Assembly (NCBI RefSeq): GCF_006438825.1
Contig: NZ_RCZP01000011.1
Location: 1-64,000 of the forward strand
Length of the DNA: 64,000 nucleotides
Direction of reading: 5' to 3'
Source: Muricoccus nepalensis
GTDB taxonomy: Bacteria; Pseudomonadota; Alphaproteobacteria; Acetobacterales; Acetobacteraceae
Of the stretch, positions 9,471 to 17,193 are shown one piece after another; position 1 is the stretch's first letter, and each line of letters opens with the position of its first letter. A model generated the notes under the pieces. That model worked only from the letters and a program-made list of their open reading frames with translations. It did not search any database and had not been told where the DNA came from. The position numbers were made by a program, and so were the translations under genes.

Positions 9471-10148
9471 TCAGCCCACCGATCGCCACTGGAGCCAGAG
9501 GAAGATGCAGAGCCCGAGGAGCACGCCGCCTTGGCCGGCGAGCCCGCGCAGGGCCGGACGAGCCGCCCGCGCCCTTGTCAGGGCGAGGAGGGCGGCCGCG
9601 GGGACGCCGATGGCGACGAGCGTGGCGCTCGGGCCCGTGCCCAGCATCGCGTCCGAGAAGGCCTCCAGCAGGAGGAGCCCCGACCCAACCGCGCCCATGG
9701 CGGAGGCCAGGAGGAGCGGAGCCGCGCGCTGCGGGCCGGGCAGCAGGGCAGCCAGGGCGACGCCCACGAGGGCAAGGGCTAGGGCGTGGAGGAAGGCGGG
9801 GGCGGGCCAGGTGTCCGGGTCCGGCACCCCCGCCTGCAGCGACTGGAAAGCTCCGTCTTCGAAAGGGACATGGCGCCAGATGTTCACCCCCGCCGTGGCG
9901 AACGCGAGCACGGCCGCCAGAGGCCAGACGACCACCCAGCCGCGGGCCGGGGTGAGTGCCACGCCGACAAGGCCGAACGCCAGGAGCGGCACGCCGAGCG
10001 GGTTGAGGGCGAGGTTCATCGGCCCGCCGAGGAGCAGCGGCGTGTTGGTCAGGTCGCAGCCGAGCCACAGGGCGAAAAGGCCTGCCAGCGCGGCGAGGAG
10101 GCGCAGCACCGACTTGGCCTCGCCCATCTCCGGCAGTGGCGCCGTCAT
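9471..10148 (-). CDS. Integral membrane protein, unknown function
   Basis: A 225-residue protein with about six hydrophobic segments, for example LLAALAGLFALWLGCDL, PLLAFGLVGVALTPA, VVVWPLAAVLAFATAGV and GGVLLGLCIFLWLQW. The start is the ATG at 10148. No transporter or enzyme signature was recognised. It lies tail to tail with the broken carrier-like gene and downstream of the Sel1-repeat gene on the same strand. Confidence 0.65.
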   Translation of the reverse strand: MTAPLPEMGEAKSVLRLLAALAGLFALWLGCDLTNTPLLLGGPMNLALNPLGVPLLAFGLVGVALTPARGWVVVWPLAAVLAFATAGVNIWRHVPFEDGAFQSLQAGVPDPDTWPAPAFLHALALALVGVALAALLPGPQRAAPLLLASAMGAVGSGLLLLEAFSDAMLGTGPSATLVAIGVPAAALLALTRARAARPALRGLAGQGGVLLGLCIFLWLQWRSVG

Positions 10149-10219
10149 GCAGGCAAGGCGCGCGGGTGGTCAGGGCGCCGATGGTGCATGCCCGTCAAGT
10201 CCGGGCCGCGTCGCCGCAC

Positions 10220-10987
10220 TTAGCTCCGCCCGGCCCGGCGCAGGTTGTTGCGCGCCTCGGCTACGCCACCCTCGGCGGCGAGACGCCACAGCCGTGCCGC
10301 CTCATTCATGTCGCGCCGCAGCCCGCCCTGTCCTTCGGCGTAGAGCTTGCCGAGATTGTTCTGCGCCTGTGCGTTGCCCCCATCCGCCGCCAGGCGCCAC
10401 AGGCGGGCGGCCTCCGCCTCGTTACGCCGCAGTCCGCCGCGACCGGCCAGGAGGAAAGTGCCGAGGCTCGCCTGGCCCGCGGGATAGCTCTGGTCCGCCG
10501 CCAGCCTATACAGCCGCGCGGCCTCCCGGTCGTCGCGCCCGAGCCCACCCTCGCCATTCTCGTACATGACGCCCAGGTTTACCTGGGCCAACGGGTAACC
10601 CTCGTCCGCCGCCGCGCGGTAGAGGCGAGCAGCAGCCCTGGCATCGCCACCCTTGTCGGCCGCGCGGGCGGCGAAGGCCACGAAGCGCACCTCGCTCGGC
10701 GCCTCCTCCATGGCGCGGGCGCAGGCGGCGCGGGCGGCGGGCCAGCGCAGGTCGGCGAGGCTTACCCCGTTCACGAGCGCCGGCAGGTTGCCCATGGCGG
10801 CTCGGGTCGGCTGCGCCAGCCGGTCGCACTCGGTGACCCCCGCCGGAACCTCCGTCAAGGCTCCTGCCGGCCCGGGACCGCTCTTCTGATCCGACCCGTC
10901 GGTCGCGGCATGGGCCGGCAATCCAGCGAGAGCCGAGAGGAGCAGGAGTGCCCCCCATGCGGTCGCGCGGCCGGTCATCTCGAACAT
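10220..10987 (-). CDS. Sel1-repeat secreted or periplasmic protein
   Basis: A 255-residue protein with an N-terminal signal peptide ending near AGLPAHA and about four Sel1-type repeats in the C-terminal half, each with the pattern A-A-R-L-x-R-x-A-A-D-x-G followed by A-Q-x-N-L-G-x-x-Y. Sel1 repeats form alpha-alpha solenoids used for protein-protein contacts in envelope and signalling roles. An AAGGA sequence precedes the ATG at 10987. The partner is unknown. Confidence 0.8.
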   Translation of the reverse strand: MFEMTGRATAWGALLLLSALAGLPAHAATDGSDQKSGPGPAGALTEVPAGVTECDRLAQPTRAAMGNLPALVNGVSLADLRWPAARAACARAMEEAPSEVRFVAFAARAADKGGDARAAARLYRAAADEGYPLAQVNLGVMYENGEGGLGRDDREAARLYRLAADQSYPAGQASLGTFLLAGRGGLRRNEAEAARLWRLAADGGNAQAQNNLGKLYAEGQGGLRRDMNEAARLWRLAAEGGVAEARNNLRRAGRS

Positions 10988-11136
10988 GGCTCATCCTTCT
11001 CCGGCGCGGTGGCTGCGCCCGTCCCCCGCCTCAACGTGACCCGGCTTGTCCGGTTCAACCGTCCGGCACCGCGCGCGTGCGGCGGCAGGAGACTGGATCG
11101 CCGTCGCGGCGCAAACCCGAGGTCGACCGCGGCCAA

Positions 11137-11301
11137 TTAGCCCCCGCCGCCGTCCCTCATGCCGGCACGTACGACGACGTTCACGACGGCCGCGCCGACC
11201 AGGACCGCCGCGTACAGGGCGACAACACCGAGGACGGCCGTCCGCTTGGTCCTTGCGATGGCCGTCGGCCGGACGGGCGTATGCACAGACTTACCCCCCA
11301 T
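11137..11301 (-). CDS. Very small membrane protein (54 residues)
   Basis: The frame starts ATGGGGGGTAAG and gives MGGKSVHTPVRPTAIA, a basic TKR stretch, then one transmembrane helix (VLGVVALYAAVLVGAAVVNV) and a short MRDGGGG tail. Codon use in this frame is strongly GC3-biased and the charge-then-helix pattern looks like a real membrane peptide, with the N terminus inside. No strong ribosome binding site is visible. It lies just downstream of scpA on the same strand. Confidence 0.45.
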   Translation of the reverse strand: MGGKSVHTPVRPTAIARTKRTAVLGVVALYAAVLVGAAVVNVVVRAGMRDGGGG

Positions 11302-11304
11302 ATC

Positions 11305-11313
11305 TGTGGATAA
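11305..11313 (+). promoter_or_regulatory. Perfect DnaA-box match
   Basis: TGTGGATAA here reads TTATCCACA on the minus strand, the consensus DnaA box. It is a single isolated site next to scpA, so it may be chance; no cluster of boxes was seen around it. Confidence 0.35.
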
Positions 11314-11330
11314 GTGGGCGTTACGAGCGA

Positions 11331-12125
11331 TCAGGACGAAGGCGCGGAGGCCGACAGCCTGATCCGTAGGGGTCCGAAGGTCTGGTCCTGCTGCAAGAAG
11401 GCTTCACCATGCTTGGCCAGTTCCAAGCCGGCCAGGAAGCCGCTCGCGAGATTGGAACGACAACGCAAAGGTGAGGCGAGCATGGATCCCGACGGTCCGG
11501 GTACCAGCTCCCCCAGTTCGCCACCGCCAGGGTGGTCGCGCAACCAAGTCCGCAGGTGAGCGAGAGCTTCCGCGAGAGGCCAGACATCCAACGGGGGCGG
11601 GGCATAGGGTCGGACTGCTTCACGTAACGCTGCCCGCGGCACGTCCAGCAGATCGAAGCACGCCAGCAGGAGATCCAACAGGTCGCCGCTCTCGCCACTG
11701 CCCGCGGTGGGCGCCGTCTCCAAAGCCCCGCGGGCGAAGACCTTCTGCCCCAACTGCGGCCGCCGCTCCAGCCAGCCCGCCAGGGCCCGTGCCTGTCGAC
11801 GCTGCTCGGCGCGGAGCAGACTGTCGCGCAGGCGCTCCGCCTCCGGCACCTCCGCCTCATCGTCGACGTTCACCAGCAGCTTCGATTTGAGCAGCACCAG
11901 CCAGCTGGCGGCGATCAGCCAGTCGCCCCGCTCCGCCAGCGTCGCCCTCGCCCCCGGCGCCTCCACCACGGCGACGTACTGGTCCACCAGGGCCACGATC
12001 GACAGGCGGCCGAGGTCCACCTTCTGGGCACGGGCCAGCTCCAGCAGGAAGTCGATCGGCCCCTCGTAGCCATCGAGCTGCACGACCGGGGCCGAGGCAG
12101 GACCACCCCGCTCAGTCTCGGTCAT
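11331..12125 (-). CDS. scpA: Segregation and condensation protein A (ScpA)
   Basis: A 264-residue protein with the ScpA/kleisin N-terminal signature YEGPIDFLLELARAQKVDL and the following helix with YVAVVEA and AASWLVLLKSKLL. In bacteria ScpA bridges the SMC heads with ScpB and aids chromosome compaction. The ATG overlaps the stop of the upstream gene (ATGA), making it the third gene of an overlapping operon behind a tyrosine recombinase. No scpB or smc lies next to it. A plasmid-borne ScpA tied to a recombinase suggests a job in replicon segregation or resolution; that is inference. Confidence 0.85.
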   Translation of the reverse strand: MTETERGGPASAPVVQLDGYEGPIDFLLELARAQKVDLGRLSIVALVDQYVAVVEAPGARATLAERGDWLIAASWLVLLKSKLLVNVDDEAEVPEAERLRDSLLRAEQRRQARALAGWLERRPQLGQKVFARGALETAPTAGSGESGDLLDLLLACFDLLDVPRAALREAVRPYAPPPLDVWPLAEALAHLRTWLRDHPGGGELGELVPGPSGSMLASPLRCRSNLASGFLAGLELAKHGEAFLQQDQTFGPLRIRLSASAPSS

Positions 12126-12880
12126 CCGGCGTCGCCGGTGGCAGACTGCAGGTCCAGCTGCAGGCCGGGCCAAGCTTTGGCCAGCCGCCGCACCGCTGCG
12201 GTCGGCGCGGCGTCGGCCGCGAAGAAAGTGAACCGCAATCCCACTTGGCCTTTGGGCCGGCGACCTGCGGGAGAGGTGAGCCGTTCCACCCGCCGCAGTT
12301 CCTCGGTGCCCCAGTGGGTGCGGAGCCAGCGCCGGGCTTCTGGGTGGTCAGGACCGAGAGCCAATACCGCCGCCGGTACGGGCAGCAGGATGTGTAGGTC
12401 CAACGGCCGGGCTCGGCTCCCCTCCGCTGCCATCAGGACCTGCCGGTGCCGATCTTCGGCGCGCTCGCGCAGCTGGGCCGCGAAGACGCGGCAGCCTTCC
12501 AACGACAGCCGCCCAGTTCGAGGGTAGCGGGACGCCAGGCGGTGGAACACGTCCTCCTCCATGGCCGCGAAGTCCATCCGCCAGGGCGTTACGCCCGGGC
12601 CCGCCGCCGCAGCGGCGAAAGCCGCTACGGCTTCGGCCGGTCCACTTAGGGTGAGCTGGAATGGCAGCCACTCGGTGTGCTCGACCGAACCCTGCCCGTC
12701 CGCGATCTCCAACCCGCTCGGTGCGGTTGGCACTACGGCATCGGCGAATGGAGGCGGAGAAGAAGGCGCGAGCGGAACCGCCTTCGGGCGCCCGCGCGGC
12801 CGCTTCGTGGCCTTCGGCTTCACCCGGGGGAGCCGCGTCGTGGGTGACGCCTCATCCCAGGGAAAGCGGATCTCCGTCAC
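12122..12880 (-). CDS. Unknown protein between recombinase and scpA
   Basis: A 252-residue protein. It has a basic, proline-rich N terminus (PKATKRPRGRPKAVPLAPS) with an AT-hook-like KRPRGRPK patch and a globular remainder containing RLASRYPRTGRLSLEGCRVF and RRWLRTHWGTEELRRVE. The GTG start overlaps the recombinase stop (GTGA) and its own stop overlaps the scpA start (ATGA), so all three are translated in sequence. No family was recognised; the AT-hook-like patch suggests DNA contact. Confidence 0.75.
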   Translation of the reverse strand: MTEIRFPWDEASPTTRLPRVKPKATKRPRGRPKAVPLAPSSPPPFADAVVPTAPSGLEIADGQGSVEHTEWLPFQLTLSGPAEAVAAFAAAAAGPGVTPWRMDFAAMEEDVFHRLASRYPRTGRLSLEGCRVFAAQLRERAEDRHRQVLMAAEGSRARPLDLHILLPVPAAVLALGPDHPEARRWLRTHWGTEELRRVERLTSPAGRRPKGQVGLRFTFFAADAAPTAAVRRLAKAWPGLQLDLQSATGDAG

Positions 12881-13878
12881 AGCCCGACTTTGCCGGCGGG
12901 GCTCTCCGACAGCAGCTTGGCCCGCCGCACGTAGCCGCGCATGGTCTTGTGGTCGCGGTGGCGCGTGTGATCCATGATGTCCTGGTCACGCACACCCTTG
13001 TCGTAGGCCTCGGTAATGAAGCCGGCGCGCAAACCGTGCGCGGTCAGGCGGTCGCCGCCCGGTACGGTGATGCCGGCGAGGTGGGCGCGTCCGAGCAGCA
13101 GGAAGCGCACGGAGTCCGGCACCAGGGCGTCGCGGCCGATGCTGCCGGCCTTGCTGATACGGCGGAACAGCGGCCCCGCGCGGTGCTTCAGTGTCGCGCG
13201 CCAGGCCTCGATGGCGCGCACCGGACAGGTCGCCGGGTTCTTGCCGCGCGGGATGCCGATCTCGGCGCCCTGGCGCTCCTGGTCTGTCTTGGACCGGCGG
13301 ATGCGTACCCGCAGGCCGAACGGCGTGGGCACGACATCGGTCACTTCGAGCGCCACGAGTTCGGAGCGGCGGAAGGCGCCTGCGAAGCCCAGCAGCAACA
13401 GCGCGCGGTCGCGCCGGCCCACAGGACCATCGTCGCAGGTGTCGACAAGCTTGCGCAGGTCGGCGAGGCGGATCGCCGCGGCCTGACGCACGGGCTGGCC
13501 GTGCTCGGCGAGCACGCCCTTCAGCGTGGCGCGGATCTCGAGGCTGCCGGTCTCCCAGGGGAAGCCGTTGTAGCGATGCATCTGGCCGATGGCGGCGAGC
13601 CGGCGGCGGACGGTGGTGGGGGCGTGGGTCTCGCCGAGATGGGCAAGGTAGGCGCCGACGGTGGAGGGCTCGGCCGGGATCGGTTCGAGGCCGGCCTCGA
13701 GGCACCAAGCGGAGAAGTGCTGCCAGTCCGAGCGGTAGGCCCGCAAGGTGGCGGGCGACATGGAGCGGCGGGCGTACTCGCGAGCCTTGGCCTGCGCCGC
13801 GAGGCCTTTGGCGGTGGGCACAAGTCGCCGTTCCGGCAGGCTTTCACCTACCCCGCGTGTCGCGACGTCGCCGCCCAT
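12877..13878 (-). CDS. Tyrosine recombinase/integrase
   Basis: A 333-residue site-specific recombinase of the XerC/D-like fold. An N-terminal SAM-like domain (SPATLRAYRSDWQHFSAWC) precedes the catalytic domain with the first Arg in GAFRRSELVAL, HGLRAG as the H-x-x-R box, the second His region in HTRHRDHKTMRGYV and the nucleophile Tyr in GYVRRA. It is first in an operon with an unknown gene and scpA. An 11-6-11 inverted repeat like a dif core lies 75 bases upstream of the start, a plausible substrate. A role in multimer resolution or integration is inferred. Confidence 0.88.
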   Translation of the reverse strand: MGGDVATRGVGESLPERRLVPTAKGLAAQAKAREYARRSMSPATLRAYRSDWQHFSAWCLEAGLEPIPAEPSTVGAYLAHLGETHAPTTVRRRLAAIGQMHRYNGFPWETGSLEIRATLKGVLAEHGQPVRQAAAIRLADLRKLVDTCDDGPVGRRDRALLLLGFAGAFRRSELVALEVTDVVPTPFGLRVRIRRSKTDQERQGAEIGIPRGKNPATCPVRAIEAWRATLKHRAGPLFRRISKAGSIGRDALVPDSVRFLLLGRAHLAGITVPGGDRLTAHGLRAGFITEAYDKGVRDQDIMDHTRHRDHKTMRGYVRRAKLLSESPAGKVGL

Positions 13879-13952
13879 ATCGCCTCGACCTCCTGCCTCC
13901 GGAAGCCCGAATTTGCCTCAGGCGGGCACGGTGCGCCACCCGCAATTACATT

Positions 13953-13980
13953 ACTCGTGATAAGCGGGATTATCGCGGGT
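13953..13980. repeat. dif-like recombination core (11-6-11 inverted repeat)
   Basis: Left arm actcgtgataa, six-base spacer gcggga, right arm ttatcgcgggt. The right arm reverse-complemented matches the left arm at 9 of 11 positions, and the inner ends GATAA / TTATC match the ATAA / TTAT inner ends of Xer dif sites. It lies between the divergent recombinase and anti-sigma regions, next to the recombinase start. It could also be an operator. Confidence 0.5.
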
Positions 13981-14091
13981 GATGGGGTGCATAGTGGTGG
14001 CTGGTAACAGCGCGATTAGGTGCAGCTAATAGGGATGACAGAGTCTCTAAGAGGCACCTCCAAACATCTTCGGCGCGGTACCCGCCGTCCG

Positions 14092-14763
14092 TCAGGACAG
14101 GCAGGCAGAGCGGGCCACAGCACCGGCTAGCAGGGCCGCGTTGGCGACCGGACCCGCCCGCACCGCCTCCGCCAACGCGGCAAAGCGCCCGGCGTCCATC
14201 GCTGGCGCGGCGGCGATCCATGTTACCCGGTCGTTGGCCTGCGCCACGGTCTCGCTGCGCCACTCCCCACCCTCGCCGGCGGGAGCGTTGCCGCGGGGGC
14301 CTAGCCACAGGCCCAGACGGCAGCCGCGGGGACCGACGTAGCCCGCATAGATTCCGCCCCCGACCGGCTCAACCCGCGCCAGCCGCAGCCCGGCGTACGA
14401 CAGGTCGGGCAGGCCAACGTCACTTTCGATCGCCTCCGCGGCGGCGGCCAGGAAGCTGCGATGGGCAGCCAGCGCCGGTGGCTCTCGCGCTGGCAGGAGA
14501 ACGAAGACCGCCGCTGCGGCCGACAGGGCGAGGGCGACCCCGCCGGCCAATGTTCCCGGCCGCCGCCAGCGCCGCCGATCCGGGCCCTGCGGGATGGCGG
14601 GCGCCGGCAGGCCAGCGTCGATCGCGGTGGCGGCGGCCCGCACTTCCGCCAGCCCGGCCAGGCGGGCGGCGAGTGCCGGGTCGTCGCGCAGGGCGCGGGC
14701 GGTGTCCGAGGCCTCGGTTGGGGAAAGCTCACCGTCCAGCAGGCCGTTCAAGCGTTCATCCAT
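14092..14763 (-). CDS. Anti-sigma factor, membrane-anchored
   Basis: A 223-residue protein with a short cytoplasmic N-terminal domain (MDERLNGLLDGELSPTEA) typical of ECF anti-sigma factors, one transmembrane segment near residues 95-115 (GVALALSAAAAVFVLLPA) and a periplasmic C-terminal domain. No zinc-binding H-x3-C-x2-C motif is seen. The gene follows the sigma-factor gene by 5 bases, the usual arrangement for a cognate pair. Several in-frame upstream codons exist, but this ATG gives a start just after the sigma stop. Confidence 0.8.
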   Translation of the reverse strand: MDERLNGLLDGELSPTEASDTARALRDDPALAARLAGLAEVRAAATAIDAGLPAPAIPQGPDRRRWRRPGTLAGGVALALSAAAAVFVLLPAREPPALAAHRSFLAAAAEAIESDVGLPDLSYAGLRLARVEPVGGGIYAGYVGPRGCRLGLWLGPRGNAPAGEGGEWRSETVAQANDRVTWIAAAPAMDAGRFAALAEAVRAGPVANAALLAGAVARSACLS

Positions 14764-14768
14764 ACCGC

Positions 14769-15278
14769 TCACGCCAGTTTCCTCCGCAGGGGAACCACGC
14801 TGCTCTCGCCCAGCTCTGCCAGCATCGTGGCGCGACCCCGGGACAGCCGGCTCATCACCGTACCTTTGGGCAGCCCGAGCGTGGCCGCGACCTCCAGGTA
14901 GGAGAAGCCCGCGAGGTCCACCAGGGCCACCACCTCGCGCTGAGCCTCTGGCAGCCGAGCCAGAGCCTGGGCGACCGCCACCCGTGCGAAGGCGGCCTCG
15001 CCTGTCGAGCGGTCGCGGCCGGGCACCGCCTCCTCCGCCGAGCGGTGGCCGCGCGCGACACGGGCGTGCCTGACGGCGTCCAGGAAGGCGTTTCGCAGGA
15101 TGCGGAACAGCCAGACCCGTGCCTCCGTCTCCGTTCCCCGCGGTGGGCGGGCCGCCAGGACGCGCGCCGCGGCCTCCTGCCATAGGTCACGGGCGAGGTC
15201 GGGGTCGCTCGCCAACGCTCGGGCGTAGCGGTGCAGGGCCGCGCCGTGGCGTGCGAGCAGGTCGCGCTGTTTGGACAC
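14769..15278 (-). CDS. ECF sigma factor
   Basis: A 169-residue sigma-70-family factor with regions 2 and 4 only. Region 2 holds DLARDLWQEAAARVL and WLFRILRNAFLDAVR; region 4 holds ALARLPEAQREVVALVDLAG, then YLEVAATLGLPKGTVMSRLSRGR. The GTG at 15278 is a best guess for the start; its GGAGG overlaps the codon, so an alternative start is possible. It is paired with the membrane anti-sigma factor downstream and transcribed divergently from the sulfite oxidase gene, which has a GGGAATAA element upstream that this factor may read. Confidence 0.85.
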   Translation of the reverse strand: MSKQRDLLARHGAALHRYARALASDPDLARDLWQEAAARVLAARPPRGTETEARVWLFRILRNAFLDAVRHARVARGHRSAEEAVPGRDRSTGEAAFARVAVAQALARLPEAQREVVALVDLAGFSYLEVAATLGLPKGTVMSRLSRGRATMLAELGESSVVPLRRKLA

Positions 15279-15303
15279 CTCCGCAGGATGCCGGCGACGG
15301 AGA

Positions 15304-15333
15304 GGGAATAAAACACCCTCCTCGCCCGTCCTT
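15304..15333 (+). promoter_or_regulatory. Candidate ECF promoter for the sulfite oxidase operon
   Basis: GGGAATAA (15304-15311), 16 bases, then GTCCTT (15328-15333), 46 bases before the ATG of the sulfite oxidase gene. GGAAT-like -35 and CGTC-like -10 elements are typical of ECF promoters. The same GGGAATAA occurs before the second ECF operon at about 28.5 kb. Confidence 0.5.
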
Positions 15334-15378
15334 CTCCAAAAGGGCCGCTCTCCCGCGGCCCGGGGAGAACGGACGACC

Positions 15379-16680
15379 ATGCGGACCGAGCGCAGCCTCG
15401 CGGAACTCTTCGTTGTCGATCCCGAGCGCGCCGAGGCCCTGGCCTGGGGGCGGCGCGGGGCGTTGAAAGGCGCCTCCCTCGCCGCACTGGGCGCAGCCCT
15501 GGGGGCGGCGATGCCCTTCGGAAGCCGGATGCCGGGGGGACTGCTGCCCGCCGCCTTGGCGCAGCCGGCCGGCGACGCGCCGGTGCTGCGCATGGACGGC
15601 AAGGCGCCGCTACTGCTGCTAGGCGAGCGGCCCCTGGTCGCCGAGACCCCCGAGACGCTGCTCGACGACGACGTGACGCCCGCCGACAAGATGTTCGTCC
15701 GCAATAACGGCGGCATCCCCGAGCGCTTCGCCGCCGATCCGGGGACGTGGCGCTTCAAGCTCGACGGCGAGGTGAACACCCCGCTCGACCTCAGCCTCGG
15801 CGACCTCGAAGCCCGCTTCGAGGCGGTGACGCTGCGGCTGCAGATGGAGTGCGGCGGCAACGGCCGCTCGGCTTTCGTGCCGGAAACGCGCGGTAACCAA
15901 TGGAACAACGGCGCCATCTCCAACTGTGAGTGGACCGGGGTACGGCTGCGCGACATGATCCGCGCCGCCAGTCCGAAGGACACAGCCCGCTTCACCGGCC
16001 ACTTCGGTGCCGACCCGCACCTGTCGGGCGCCACCGACCGCGCCGCCATCTCGCGCGGGATGCCGGTGGCCAAGGCGATGGAGGAGCACACCATCCTCGC
16101 CACCCGTATGAACGGCCAGCCGATCCCACAGCTGCACGGCTACCCGCTGCGACTGATCGTGCCGGGCTGGCCTGGATCGCTGTCGCAGAAGTGGTTGACG
16201 CGGGTCACGCTGCTGGCCGAACCGCATCGCGGGCAGGGCATGGGCGGCACCTCGTACCGCCTGCCGGTGCGGCCGATCGTGCCGGGCTCGCAGAACGACG
16301 GCGCCACCTTCGCCGACATGACCTCGATGCCAGTGCGCTCGGTGCTGACCAACCTCGCGCACGGCGCGCGCCTGCCGGCAGGCACGCGCCGGATCGAGCT
16401 ACGCGGCCACGCCTGGGCCGGCGACGAGGAAGCGCGGGCGGTGCACGTTTCGGTCGACTTCGGCGCCACCTGGCAGGAGGTGGCGCTGCAGCCGCCGCCG
16501 AACCGCTACAGCTGGCAGCGCTGGAGCGGCGCGGCGGAGCTGCCGTCCGACGGCTACTTCGAGGTGTGGCACCGCGCCACCGACGCCCAGGGGCGGATGC
16601 AGCCGCACGTCGCCGCCAACTGGAACCCGCAGGGCTACGGCGCCAACGCCATCGGCCGCGCCGCCATCCTCGTCGGCTGA
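15379..16680 (+). CDS. Sulfite oxidase/dehydrogenase-type molybdoenzyme (SorA-like)
   Basis: A 433-residue protein of the sulfite oxidase family, which oxidises sulfite to sulfate with a molybdopterin cofactor in the periplasm. It has a twin-arginine export signal (WGRRGALKGASLAALGAALGA), the Mo-ligand cysteine in LQMECGGNGRSA, and the conserved segments NGAISNCEWTGVRLRDM and QLHGYPLRLIVPGWPG; the C-terminal dimerisation domain includes HVSVDFGATWQEV. A c-type cytochrome gene follows after 11 bases, as in sorAB operons. The ATG at 15379 follows GGGGAGAA. A related substrate is possible. Confidence 0.85.
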   Translation: MRTERSLAELFVVDPERAEALAWGRRGALKGASLAALGAALGAAMPFGSRMPGGLLPAALAQPAGDAPVLRMDGKAPLLLLGERPLVAETPETLLDDDVTPADKMFVRNNGGIPERFAADPGTWRFKLDGEVNTPLDLSLGDLEARFEAVTLRLQMECGGNGRSAFVPETRGNQWNNGAISNCEWTGVRLRDMIRAASPKDTARFTGHFGADPHLSGATDRAAISRGMPVAKAMEEHTILATRMNGQPIPQLHGYPLRLIVPGWPGSLSQKWLTRVTLLAEPHRGQGMGGTSYRLPVRPIVPGSQNDGATFADMTSMPVRSVLTNLAHGARLPAGTRRIELRGHAWAGDEEARAVHVSVDFGATWQEVALQPPPNRYSWQRWSGAAELPSDGYFEVWHRATDAQGRMQPHVAANWNPQGYGANAIGRAAILVG

Positions 16681-16691
16681 GGCACCGCCCC

Positions 16692-17168
16692 ATGACCATG
16701 AGCCGGATGATCGTCGGCCTGTTCGTGCTGGTGTCGCTCACCTTGGCCGGCCAGAGGGCGGGCTGGTGGGGGCGGCACGAGGCCCGCGCGCCCTACCCGC
16801 CCACCCCCATGGCCCTGGCTTACGCGGAGACGCAACGGGCAGAGGCGGCGCGCGCGGCCGCGGTGGCGGCAGAAAACGCCCGGCTGGCGGCGGTGCAGAC
16901 CCCGGCCGAGACCGAGGACGCCCTCCCGCCCGGCCATGGGCGCGAGGACACCTTCGCGCGCTGCACCGCCTGCCACTCCACCGCAATCATCCGCCGCTCC
17001 GGCCTATCGAGGGAGCGGTGGGACACGCTGATGGACTGGATGGTCGAGAAGCAGAACATGACTCCGCTGGAGCCGGACGCGCGGGTGCTGATCGTGGACT
17101 ACCTTGCCGCTGCCTTTCCGGCCCGTCGCAACAATGCCCGCGCACGCAATCCCTTCCTGACCGAATGA
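16692..17168 (+). CDS. Monohaem c-type cytochrome (SorB-like)
   Basis: A 158-residue protein with an N-terminal membrane anchor or signal (MIVGLFVLVSLTLAG), a YPPTPMALAYAE linker, an Ala-rich helical stretch and one haem-binding site CTACH, followed by LSRERWDTLMDWMVEKQNM with a candidate axial methionine. It is the second gene of the sulfite oxidase operon and probably takes electrons from the Mo centre. The same architecture recurs in the cytochrome at 23.1-23.5 kb. Confidence 0.82.
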   Translation: MTMSRMIVGLFVLVSLTLAGQRAGWWGRHEARAPYPPTPMALAYAETQRAEAARAAAVAAENARLAAVQTPAETEDALPPGHGREDTFARCTACHSTAIIRRSGLSRERWDTLMDWMVEKQNMTPLEPDARVLIVDYLAAAFPARRNNARARNPFLTE

Positions 17169-17193
17169 CGCGCACCAAGGGGAACGCGTCACC

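Noticed and set aside
12661-14007. A 448-codon plus-strand open frame over the recombinase region
   Set aside because: Shadow of the tyrosine recombinase gene, whose catalytic residues are clear on the minus strand.
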